From Bacteroidales bacterium (GTDB lineage: Bacteria > Bacteroidota > Bacteroidia > Bacteroidales > UBA932): 36,353 bases of DNA. This document shows, piece after piece, positions 18,578 through 26,976 of the stretch; the stretch's first letter is position 1; each line of letters opens with the position of its first letter. Under the pieces are notes generated by a model. The model did not search any database and was not told where the DNA came from. It saw only the letters and a list, made by a program, of their open reading frames with translations. A program made the translations under genes and the position numbers. The stretch covers positions 1-36,353 of the forward strand of contig WQYK01000002.1 of NCBI GenBank assembly GCA_009781275.1, written 5' to 3'.

Positions 18578-20356
18578 ATGATGGTTGCAGAGATCCTCTT
18601 TCCCATGGCGCTGCCGGGCACACTAAGCTATCGAATCTCAGAAAAGGAGGGAGCGACCCTCTCTGTGGGTACTTTTGTCAGGGCTCCTGTGGGAAACCGC
18701 ACCTATTTGGGTATTGTCCACGCCATCCACGCTTCCTGCGACACTTCTCACCTCCCCAACCTTAAGTTCATTACCTCCGTCGAATCTCATCTAATCCCCG
18801 TAAGTCCTAAGAGAATCGAATTATGGAACTGGATTTCTGAATACTACATGTGCTGTTTAGGAGAGGTGATGAAAGCAGCCACAATCACCGGACTTCCCAT
18901 CCGTCACACACCGGCATCGGAGAAACAGGTGGCCGATTGCGACCTTTCCCATATAGCCCTCTCCACACTCTCTCCTCAACAATCAGAGGCATTCCAACAA
19001 ATTCAAGAATGTCTTGTACCTTCCCGGGTGGTGTTGCTTCAAAGTGTTCGCAAAAAAACAGAAATCTACCATCACCTGCTAAAGCAAGCGTTGATTTCCG
19101 GCAAAAGCGTCCTCTTTTTGTTGCCCGAAATTGGGGTCAGCGAGCAATTTTATCAGCAACTCAAATCGCTGTTTGGAGCACGAGCCTATCTCTTTCACTC
19201 CGGCCTGACATCCGTCCAACGGCGAAATATGTTACAAGAGATGGCACAACAAACAGAGCCGATTATTGTAACGGGATTACGTTCTTCTCTTTTACTGATC
19301 GATTTAGAGAAGTTCGATCTGATTATTGTGGACGAAGAGCAAGACGTATCGTACAAACAGACCGACCCCGCCCCGCGTTTTCATGCAAGGGACTTGGCAG
19401 TTGTGGCAGGACATCTTTACCGGATACCCATATTGTTGGGAACTTCCTGCGCCAGTTTGGAGAGTGAATACAACATTAGGACAGGTAAATATCTGCGTAT
19501 CAAAATTGATGAGTCGGATATTGTCACGCCCCACACAGAAGTGATCGACACATCACGGTTGTATAAGAAAAAACAGATGGAAGGCATGATCTCTCATCCC
19601 CTTTTGCAAGCGCTGACCCAAAACCTGACCCAACAAAAGCAGGCGTTGCTTTTTTGCCGACGATGCGCACTGTTGCAGGAGCAGTTGCAATCACTGATCC
19701 CCTTTGCCCGGATCGCCCGACTGGATGAAGATCACACGCCAGCAGCGCTCCGCAGCTTATTGCAAAAGTTTGCCCAAAAAGAGATTGACCTGCTCATTGG
19801 AACGCAAACCATCCACAAAGGGCTATCATTTAACAACATTGGCGTTGTCGGCATATTAGAAGCAGACAAACAGCTTTCCCGACACGACTTTAGAGCACAT
19901 GAACGCGCCTATCAGATATTCATCATGTTGTCCCATCGAATGGAGAGCCCCCCCCTCATCTTTCTTCAAACCGCTCAAGCCGACCACGCATTTTTTAGCC
20001 ACTTTACCCACGGTGATAACGAAAACTTTATCTTAGAACAGCTTCAGGAACGAAAAGAGTTTGGATACCCCCCCTTTACACGCATCATCGCGCTGCGTTT
20101 TAAACACCGCGCTCCCCAAATCTCCCTCGAAGCCGCCCAACAGTGTGCAAATGAGTTAACCAAAACCGGCATCACCCACATCAGCGGCCCCTTCTCTGCC
20201 TACACCCCCAACGCCAAACTCCACACCCAACTGCTTTGGATTCACCTGCCACGCCACTTGGATGGGAACGCGCTAAAAAAGAGACTCTACGAAAAAATCA
20301 CGACGTACTCCTTTCCCAAAGGGGGGGTTATTCAGATTGATGTTGATCCGTATTGA
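18578..20356 (+). CDS. priA: PriA-family primosomal protein N', apparently catalytically degenerate
   Basis: 592 aa, collinear with PriA (VDEEQDVSYKQTDPAPRFHARD, GTQTIHKGLSFNNIGVVGILEAD, DFRAHERAYQ, ERKEFGYPPFTRI, IQIDVDPY) but lacking Walker A, DEEH, GRAGR and the Zn-binding insert. Confidence 0.85.
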   Translation: MMVAEILFPMALPGTLSYRISEKEGATLSVGTFVRAPVGNRTYLGIVHAIHASCDTSHLPNLKFITSVESHLIPVSPKRIELWNWISEYYMCCLGEVMKAATITGLPIRHTPASEKQVADCDLSHIALSTLSPQQSEAFQQIQECLVPSRVVLLQSVRKKTEIYHHLLKQALISGKSVLFLLPEIGVSEQFYQQLKSLFGARAYLFHSGLTSVQRRNMLQEMAQQTEPIIVTGLRSSLLLIDLEKFDLIIVDEEQDVSYKQTDPAPRFHARDLAVVAGHLYRIPILLGTSCASLESEYNIRTGKYLRIKIDESDIVTPHTEVIDTSRLYKKKQMEGMISHPLLQALTQNLTQQKQALLFCRRCALLQEQLQSLIPFARIARLDEDHTPAALRSLLQKFAQKEIDLLIGTQTIHKGLSFNNIGVVGILEADKQLSRHDFRAHERAYQIFIMLSHRMESPPLIFLQTAQADHAFFSHFTHGDNENFILEQLQERKEFGYPPFTRIIALRFKHRAPQISLEAAQQCANELTKTGITHISGPFSAYTPNAKLHTQLLWIHLPRHLDGNALKKRLYEKITTYSFPKGGVIQIDVDPY

Positions 20357-20357
20357 T
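20336..20357 (+). repeat. 22-bp direct repeat, copy 1 (priA 3' end)
   Basis: ATTGATGTTGATCCGTATTGAT. Confidence 0.85.
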
Positions 20358-20471
20358 GTAATTTCAATATCTTGCACAAATCGACAATCAATGCTAAATT
20401 TCAAGGGCTTTTGGATAAAAACGGAGAAGAATTTTGTTTCAGGGGATGGCCGGCTTAAGAGGGCAGGCATT

Positions 20472-20501
20472 TTTGTAAGTCAAAAAAAAAAGATACCTTT
20501 G
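20472..20501 (+). promoter_or_regulatory. Candidate Bacteroidetes promoter for the Rpn-like gene
   Basis: TTTG at 20472 and TACCTTTG (TAnnTTTG) at 20494-20501, 22 nt start-to-start, upstream of ATG 20526. Confidence 0.5.
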
Positions 20502-20525
20502 GGGCGAATCTAAACAGCAGATGTC

Positions 20526-21365
20526 ATGGCTCACTATCTTGACCCCAAAAATGATTTAACATTCAAACGTGTTTTCGGCGAACACAAGCATCTTTGTATA
20601 AGTTTAATCAACAGCATGTTGCCGCTTGAAAAACCTGTGGTTAATATTGAATACCAATCCGGCGAGTTGATACCAAGATTGACAGATGTATTGCGCAATA
20701 CGATTGTAGATGTGCGCTGTACCGATTCTGACAATCGTCAATTTATTGTTGAAATGCAGCTGTACTGGTCAGAAAGTTTCAAGAGCCGCGTACTGCTTAA
20801 CGCCTCCAAGGCTTATGTGATGCAGTTGGACAAAGCTCAAGAGTTTGAACTACTTCAACCGGTATATGCCTTAAATTTTGTAAATGATAAATTTGAGAAA
20901 TCACCAGAAATGGCAAACGAGTATTATCACTATTACAAGATTGTAAATATCAGGAATACAGAAAAACAAATTGAGGGGTTGGAGTTTCTTTTTGTTGAGC
21001 TACCCAAGTTTGTGCCACAAAATCGTGCTGAGAAGAAACTTCATGAGTTGTGGATGCGTTTTTTTACAGAGATCAACGAAAACACAAAAGAAATTCCTGT
21101 GGAGTTGTTAGACAATGAGTTCACTCACGAAGCTATAGAATATTTAGAGAAAGCCGCTTACACAAAAGAGCAATTAGAGGTGTACGACAAATGGAAAATT
21201 GCGGCAATGACAGAGCGTAGTGCCTTAAAAGATGCACGAAAAGAGGGAGTCATGGAAGGGATAAAAGAAATTGCTCTAAAAATGTTAAAAAAAGGAGTGT
21301 CTATCAATGAAATTTGTGATTATACAGGCTTATCCCAAGAAAAAGTCAAGGAACTCTCTTCCTGA
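20526..21365 (+). CDS. PD-(D/E)XK nuclease family transposase (Rpn-like)
   Basis: 279 aa; MAHYLDPKNDLTFKRVFGEHKHLCISLINSMLPL, IVDVRCTDSDNRQFIVEMQL, C-terminal LKKGVSINEICDYTGLSQEKVKEL. Confidence 0.92.
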   Translation: MAHYLDPKNDLTFKRVFGEHKHLCISLINSMLPLEKPVVNIEYQSGELIPRLTDVLRNTIVDVRCTDSDNRQFIVEMQLYWSESFKSRVLLNASKAYVMQLDKAQEFELLQPVYALNFVNDKFEKSPEMANEYYHYYKIVNIRNTEKQIEGLEFLFVELPKFVPQNRAEKKLHELWMRFFTEINENTKEIPVELLDNEFTHEAIEYLEKAAYTKEQLEVYDKWKIAAMTERSALKDARKEGVMEGIKEIALKMLKKGVSINEICDYTGLSQEKVKELSS

Positions 21366-21369
21366 CTAT

Positions 21370-21391
21370 ATTGATGTTGATCCTTATTGAT
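21370..21391 (+). repeat. 22-bp direct repeat, copy 2 (4 nt after the Rpn-like stop)
   Basis: ATTGATGTTGATCCTTATTGAT; one mismatch to 20336-20357. Confidence 0.85.
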
Positions 21392-21451
21392 TTTGCAACA
21401 AAAGTAGCTAATATTTTTGTAACTAACAAAAATGCAACATTGCATCAGTCT

Positions 21452-22399
21452 CTAAATCTGACACTTTCTCCCAACCACCACATGAAGAGAACGTGGCAAC
21501 ACCTCAAAAGAGAAGGGAGAGTATCCCAACGCTTCGCCATCAATTTCGATAGGGCCTGCGGGAAAAGTTTCGATACGAATCGACTTCCCCTGCGCATGTT
21601 TCACTTTGGGGTATTGGTAAATCTTTCCGTCAAACAGGTGTTTAAAATGGCGAAGCATCCAAATTTTGCTCGCCTTGCAGATGAGGGTTAGATCCATAAG
21701 TCCATCGTTGACTTCTGCGTAGGGCATCTGAATCATTCCTCCGCCATTGTATTTACCAATCCCTACAGTCGCCGAAAAAACTTTTCCGTCAAAAAAGAGC
21801 CGCTCGTCCACAAAAACTTTAAAATGTGTGGCACGATGGCCCAGCAACAACTTAAAAATAGTCCGCAAATAGAGCCGTTTGCCCATACGCCCCTCGTCTC
21901 TTAGGCGGTTGTATTCACGACTTACTCTGGCGTCAAAGCCAAGTCCGGAGACATTAGCCATGTACCGTACCTGAGGCACGCGCGTCTCCACAAAAGAGAC
22001 TTTTCCTATATCCTGAAGTACGGTGCGGTATTCTGCCATGGCCTGTACCGCCTCGTTGTAGGTATGCGGAATTCCAAACATGCGCACCCAATCATTACCC
22101 GTTCCGGTAGGAATCACAGAGAGGGTAATTTCTGACGGGGCAACCTCTTTTTGATGAAAAATGCCATTCACCACTTCATGCACCGTACCATCTCCCCCCA
22201 CAGCGACCAATCGACGGTATCCATCACGCAACGCTTTTACTGCAAGCTCTACGGCATGATATTTGTGCTCAGTAAAAACACAGGTAAACAAGATGCCCGC
22301 CCTGTTCATTTGGTTTGAAATAACCGGCCAGTCGCTCAAACCGCGACCCGAGCCCGCTTTTGGGTTTACAATGACCATCCATGCAATTTGTTGTACCAT
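21452..22399 (-). CDS. Diacylglycerol kinase family / YegS-like lipid kinase
   Basis: ORF 21452..22423, likely start MVQQIAW; VNPKAGSGRG, VAVGGDGTVHEVVNGI, IPTGTGNDWVRMFGIP. Confidence 0.93.
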   Translation of the reverse strand: MVQQIAWMVIVNPKAGSGRGLSDWPVISNQMNRAGILFTCVFTEHKYHAVELAVKALRDGYRRLVAVGGDGTVHEVVNGIFHQKEVAPSEITLSVIPTGTGNDWVRMFGIPHTYNEAVQAMAEYRTVLQDIGKVSFVETRVPQVRYMANVSGLGFDARVSREYNRLRDEGRMGKRLYLRTIFKLLLGHRATHFKVFVDERLFFDGKVFSATVGIGKYNGGGMIQMPYAEVNDGLMDLTLICKASKIWMLRHFKHLFDGKIYQYPKVKHAQGKSIRIETFPAGPIEIDGEALGYSPFSFEVLPRSLHVVVGRKCQI

Positions 22400-22442
22400 A
22401 TCAGTTAAAAAAAAACGATGCACAAAAGTAAGATAAATAGTA

Positions 22443-22469
22443 TTTGCTGGAAAAGATTTCGTATTTTTG
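22443..22469 (+). promoter_or_regulatory. Candidate Bacteroidetes promoter for parA
   Basis: TTTG 22443-22446 and TATTTTTG 22462-22469, 19 nt start-to-start, upstream of ATG 22492. Confidence 0.6.
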
Positions 22470-22491
22470 CCACGATATACATTATAAAACT

Positions 22492-23256
22492 ATGGGAAGA
22501 ATTATAGCCATTGCCAATCAAAAGGGAGGAGTCGGAAAGACCACTACCGCCATCAATCTTGCAGCCTCTTTAGCTGTCATGGAAAAAAAAGTCCTATTAG
22601 TCGACGCTGATCCACAGGCCAATACGACTTCTGGACTCAACATTGATCCTAATTCAGTAACAACAAGTCTATATGAATGCTTGATCGGAGAGACTCCCCT
22701 GGAAAGAGCATGCTGTGATACCGCCATCAAAGGACTAAAACTTATTGCTTCCCAAATCGACCTGGTTGGTGCCGAAGTCGAATTGCTCAACACCCCTGAC
22801 CGGGAAAAAATGCTCAAGCAACTCTTGGCAAACATTTCTGACCAATTTGATTTTCTCATTATCGACTGCTCCCCTTCTTTAGGTCTCATCACTGTTAATG
22901 CGCTTACGGCTGCTGATTCCATTGTTATTCCCGTTCAGTGTGAATTCTTTGCTTTAGAAGGTTTAGGAAAACTACTTCACACAGTTAAACTGATACAAAC
23001 AAACCTCAATCCCAATTTAGAGATCGAAGGATTTTTACTCACCATGTACGATGCCCGCCTCAGGCTTGCCAATCAGGTTGTCGATGAAGTGCGCCATCAC
23101 TTTGGAGACATGGTGTTTCATACTGTTATTCAGCGAAACGTACGCTTAAGCGAATCGCCTTCTCATGGGAAACCGGTCATCTTATACGACGCCGTATCAA
23201 TCGGTGCAAACAACTACCTTAGCTTAGCTAAAGAAATTATCAAAAAGCATTCATAG
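22492..23256 (+). CDS. parA: Chromosome partitioning ATPase ParA/Soj
   Basis: MGRIIAIANQKGGVGKTTTAINLAASLA, DADPQANTTSGL; ORF 22444..23256 with likely internal start. Confidence 0.95.
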   Translation: MGRIIAIANQKGGVGKTTTAINLAASLAVMEKKVLLVDADPQANTTSGLNIDPNSVTTSLYECLIGETPLERACCDTAIKGLKLIASQIDLVGAEVELLNTPDREKMLKQLLANISDQFDFLIIDCSPSLGLITVNALTAADSIVIPVQCEFFALEGLGKLLHTVKLIQTNLNPNLEIEGFLLTMYDARLRLANQVVDEVRHHFGDMVFHTVIQRNVRLSESPSHGKPVILYDAVSIGANNYLSLAKEIIKKHS

Positions 23257-23276
23257 ATTAATCATAGAAAAATCAC

Positions 23277-24182
23277 ATGGCCAAACAAAATGCACTTGGG
23301 AAAGGACTTGGAGCGCTCATTTCTGAAGCCAACGCACAAGCTGCGCGTGCACCAAGGGATATCTCTACTCCTTTTGACACAGAGGGGATCAACACCGTTG
23401 CCCTCTCAGAAATCGAAGTCAATCCCTATCAACCTCGTGACAACTTTGATCAAGAAGCATTAGGAGAACTTGCCGAGTCCATTCGAACACTGGGACTCAT
23501 CACCCCCATCACAGTTAGGTTGATCTCTCCCGGAAAATATCAGCTCATAAGCGGAGAACGCCGTTGTCGTGCCGCTCAGATGGCGGGCCTTACCCATCTA
23601 CCCGCTTACGTCCGTCAAGCAAATGATCAAGGCATGCTGGAGATGGCTTTGGTTGAAAATCTTCAGCGGGAAGATCTCAATGCCATAGAAATTGCTCTTG
23701 GTTTTCAACGCCTGATCGATGAGTGCAACCTTACTCAGGAAGCTATGGCAGACCGTGTTGGCAAAAATCGCACCACAGTTACCAACTACCTCCGTCTTCT
23801 TAAATTGCCTCCGGAAATTCAATTAGCGCTTCGTAAAGACAGGCTTACCATGGGACATGCCCGCGCCCTGCTCTCCATAAACAGCAAAGAGCAGCAATTA
23901 GCGCTTACTGAGCAAATACTTGAGAAAGGACTCTCTGTCCGTCAGATAGAAGCTTTTGCAAAAAGCGCAAAAATGCCCAAGCCCACTTCGAGAGGAGGAG
24001 GAAAGACTCCTCCTGATTTGCCCGAAACCTACTTCTCTTTTGTCGAAAAAGTGGGGCAATATTTTAATAATGAGATCAATTTTAAACGAACTACCCGTGG
24101 AACGGCAGTCATTACCATACATGTTTCTAACGACAGACAGGTTGAAAATTTTCTCCATGTTTTAGAATTTCTCAAAAAATAG
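23277..24182 (+). CDS. parB: Chromosome partitioning protein ParB/Spo0J
   Basis: IEVNPYQPRDNFDQEALGELAESIRTLGLITPITVR, LISGERRCRAAQMAGL, ALVENLQREDLNAIE, HTH region. Confidence 0.95.
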   Translation: MAKQNALGKGLGALISEANAQAARAPRDISTPFDTEGINTVALSEIEVNPYQPRDNFDQEALGELAESIRTLGLITPITVRLISPGKYQLISGERRCRAAQMAGLTHLPAYVRQANDQGMLEMALVENLQREDLNAIEIALGFQRLIDECNLTQEAMADRVGKNRTTVTNYLRLLKLPPEIQLALRKDRLTMGHARALLSINSKEQQLALTEQILEKGLSVRQIEAFAKSAKMPKPTSRGGGKTPPDLPETYFSFVEKVGQYFNNEINFKRTTRGTAVITIHVSNDRQVENFLHVLEFLKK

Positions 24183-24185
24183 ATC

Positions 24186-25124
24186 GTGCGCCGCTTTTTC
24201 CTGTTTTCTATATGCTGTTTCATCATGATCCTTCCGGCGAAAGCACAATTTGGGCAAAGCGGCGGATTCAACACAGACCCGACACGGCAACAAAATAGCA
24301 GCCAAAGCGACTCACTTCAACATGAACCTCAGACCCACGAATCTTTTAAGATAAAGACTTACATTACCTCTTTACAATGGGTCAAAGACTCTTCCGGAGT
24401 CGGGAAGAGACAAAAAGATACCTTAGAGATCACCCGAATGTTTAGCGCCGCCGTTGTGTTGCCAGGATATAGTCAAGTTTATAACCGACAATATTGGAAA
24501 CTCCCGATTGTATACGGCGCCATTGGTTCCTCTCTATATTTTGGGTATAAGAATAACCTTAAGTTTTTAGAAACAGACAACGACCGATATGCAAAAAACC
24601 GGGATCTGCTCTATACAGGCGCTTTTTTGGCTTACTGGGGCACCTTGCTGGACGGAGTGATCAGCTACAAATCGACAATAGACATTTTACCCGGACGCGC
24701 TTCACTCTACTCTGCCCTCATTCCAGGATTAGGACAGGCATACAATGGGGACTATTGGAAAATACCCATTTATTGTGGGGGGCTCATGATCTGCGGATAT
24801 TTTATCCAGTTCAATAATATGCAGTACCAGCGATACAGAAATGACTACAATAATCCCAACTATACAGGTCATCATTCCTCTGATAACTTAAAATGGTATA
24901 GGGATCTTTCTCGCCGCTACCGCGACTACGCCATTCTTGCAGGGGGTTTGGTTTATGCCCTTACGATTATTGATGCCAATATATTTGCCTACTTTAACGA
25001 CTTTGATGTCAGCGACGACCTCACCATCAATATCCGGCCCGGGTTTATTGAACCCGTTGGTGCCCGCTTTGCAACAAACACTCAATCGCTACCGGTAGGA
25101 CTTACCATGAAAATATCCTTTTAA
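24186..25124 (+). CDS. DUF5683-type protein
   Basis: GTG start, signal peptide, SAAVVLPGYSQVYNRQYWKLPIVYGAIG and SALIPGLGQAYNGDYWKIPIYCGG; located between parB and an MltD-like gene as is common in Bacteroidetes. Confidence 0.8.
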   Translation: MRRFFLFSICCFIMILPAKAQFGQSGGFNTDPTRQQNSSQSDSLQHEPQTHESFKIKTYITSLQWVKDSSGVGKRQKDTLEITRMFSAAVVLPGYSQVYNRQYWKLPIVYGAIGSSLYFGYKNNLKFLETDNDRYAKNRDLLYTGAFLAYWGTLLDGVISYKSTIDILPGRASLYSALIPGLGQAYNGDYWKIPIYCGGLMICGYFIQFNNMQYQRYRNDYNNPNYTGHHSSDNLKWYRDLSRRYRDYAILAGGLVYALTIIDANIFAYFNDFDVSDDLTINIRPGFIEPVGARFATNTQSLPVGLTMKISF

Positions 25125-25133
25125 ACATACACC

Positions 25134-26969
25134 ATGTCCATGAAAAAAATTCTTCTTATCCCTTTTCTTTTTCTCCCTTTTATCACCATCAACGCACAGG
25201 AAAAGGTGACAGGCACACGCAAGCAAATGATTCAGGAAATCCTCTCACTTCGCAAAGAACTTTCTGATTTACAAGCAATAATCGACCAGAATAATATTCC
25301 ACTCTCCGATACCCTTACCGTTAACGATACACTCAATTGGGGCAATTACTATACCAATTATCCAGGTTTCAGAGATGAAATCGAGATACCTATCAATACA
25401 GATAGTTTGTTGTCAATCTTTTATCTGCAACGCTCACTGCATCATAATATTCCGGACGACTTTATGGATATCGATAACCTTGACATGGTGGCAGACTTGC
25501 CCGATTCGGTCTACATCAGCCGGCTTACTGCGCTCAACTCCATCATTACCCTTCCTTACAATGCAACTGTACGAAACAGCATTGTGTTCTACACCCAGAG
25601 AATGTCGTCAGAAAGGATTGGAACTATTCTGGGATTAGCCACATACTACATGCCCATCTTTGAAGAGATTTTTGACCAACACGATATGCCGTTGGAATTG
25701 AAAGCAGTGGCCATCATCGAATCTGCACTTAATCCGGTTGCTGTCTCCAGGGCCAAGGCAAGGGGAATGTGGCAATTTATGCACCGTACCGCTCTTCAAT
25801 ACGACCTCACCATCAACTCTTATGTGGACGAGCGTTACGACCCCATCGTCTCCGGACATGCCGCGGCAAAGTATCTTAAGGACGCCTATACCATTTTTGG
25901 CGACTGGGCTTTAGCCATATCCTCTTACAACTGCGGGGCAGGGAATGTAAACAAAGCCATTCGCAGAGCAGGCTCCCGATCGTTTTGGGATATCTACCCT
26001 TATCTCCCAAGAGAGACACGTGGCTATCTTCCCGCTTTTGTAGCGGCCCTTTATACATTGACGTATTATAAAGAACATGGGATCAAGCCATTGAGGATAG
26101 AAATGCCTACTCACCTGGACACTTTACATGTATCACAAAAAGTTCATTTTGAGCAAATTGCAGAATTAACCGGCATCTCTGTGGATGAACTGCGCGACCT
26201 CAATCCGCAATACATTAGGGATGTTATTCCCGGAAGGCCCTTTATTTTGCGTCTTCCCCATCAATATACCCCGCTATTTGTTGACAACGAGAAAGAAATA
26301 TACACCTACAACGAAAACACCTACTTTAATCCCATTCTCTTGGCACAAAGCACATCACCTGCGACTGCTGCCCGTAACCAGCTCGTACACACGGTACGAT
26401 CCGGAGAGACTTTGGGAGGTATAGCCCTAAGGTATCGTGTCAAAGTTTCTGATTTACAATACTGGAACAATTTAAAAAACACCACCATCCGTATTGGGCA
26501 AAAATTAGTGATCTATTCTGCGCAAGCTCCTGCCCCTCAAACAACCACAAGCACACCAACTTCAAGCTCAACAGCTTCAAACGCATCCTCTATACCCGCA
26601 AACTCAACCAAAATTACCCATGAGGTCAAATCGGGCGAAACGTTGGGGTTAATTGCACAAAAGTATAGGGTAAGCACAGCCAACTTGCAGTCTTGGAACA
26701 ATATAAAAGGCACCACCATTCGTGTAGGACAAAAGCTGACTGTTTATACACAAAATGCTCCCGCTTCCACCAACGTTACCACTACCGCTGCCGCCACTGC
26801 GTCTGCCTCTAATGCCTCTTTTCAATGGTACACTATAAAAAAGGGAGATACCCTGTGGAGCATCGCCAGCAATCACGGCGTGAGCCTTAATGACCTTATG
26901 GCGCTAAACGGGCTAAACAGAGATTCAAAAATCATTGTGGGGAACAGGTTAAAGATTAAACCGCTTTAG
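25134..26969 (+). CDS. MltD-like lytic transglycosylase with three LysM domains
   Basis: Signal peptide; AIIESALNPVAVSRAKARGMWQFM...ISSYNCGAGNVNKAIRRAG; LysM repeats HTVRSGETLGGIALRYRV, HEVKSGETLGLIAQKYRV, YTIKKGDTLWSIASNHGV. Confidence 0.93.
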   Translation: MSMKKILLIPFLFLPFITINAQEKVTGTRKQMIQEILSLRKELSDLQAIIDQNNIPLSDTLTVNDTLNWGNYYTNYPGFRDEIEIPINTDSLLSIFYLQRSLHHNIPDDFMDIDNLDMVADLPDSVYISRLTALNSIITLPYNATVRNSIVFYTQRMSSERIGTILGLATYYMPIFEEIFDQHDMPLELKAVAIIESALNPVAVSRAKARGMWQFMHRTALQYDLTINSYVDERYDPIVSGHAAAKYLKDAYTIFGDWALAISSYNCGAGNVNKAIRRAGSRSFWDIYPYLPRETRGYLPAFVAALYTLTYYKEHGIKPLRIEMPTHLDTLHVSQKVHFEQIAELTGISVDELRDLNPQYIRDVIPGRPFILRLPHQYTPLFVDNEKEIYTYNENTYFNPILLAQSTSPATAARNQLVHTVRSGETLGGIALRYRVKVSDLQYWNNLKNTTIRIGQKLVIYSAQAPAPQTTTSTPTSSSTASNASSIPANSTKITHEVKSGETLGLIAQKYRVSTANLQSWNNIKGTTIRVGQKLTVYTQNAPASTNVTTTAAATASASNASFQWYTIKKGDTLWSIASNHGVSLNDLMALNGLNRDSKIIVGNRLKIKPL

Positions 26970-26976
26970 CTGATCT

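Noticed and set aside
21393-21419. Promoter-like TTG...TATTTTTG after the Rpn-like gene
   Set aside because: Points toward the 3' end of a minus-strand gene with no plus-strand CDS before parA; probably chance AT-rich sequence.
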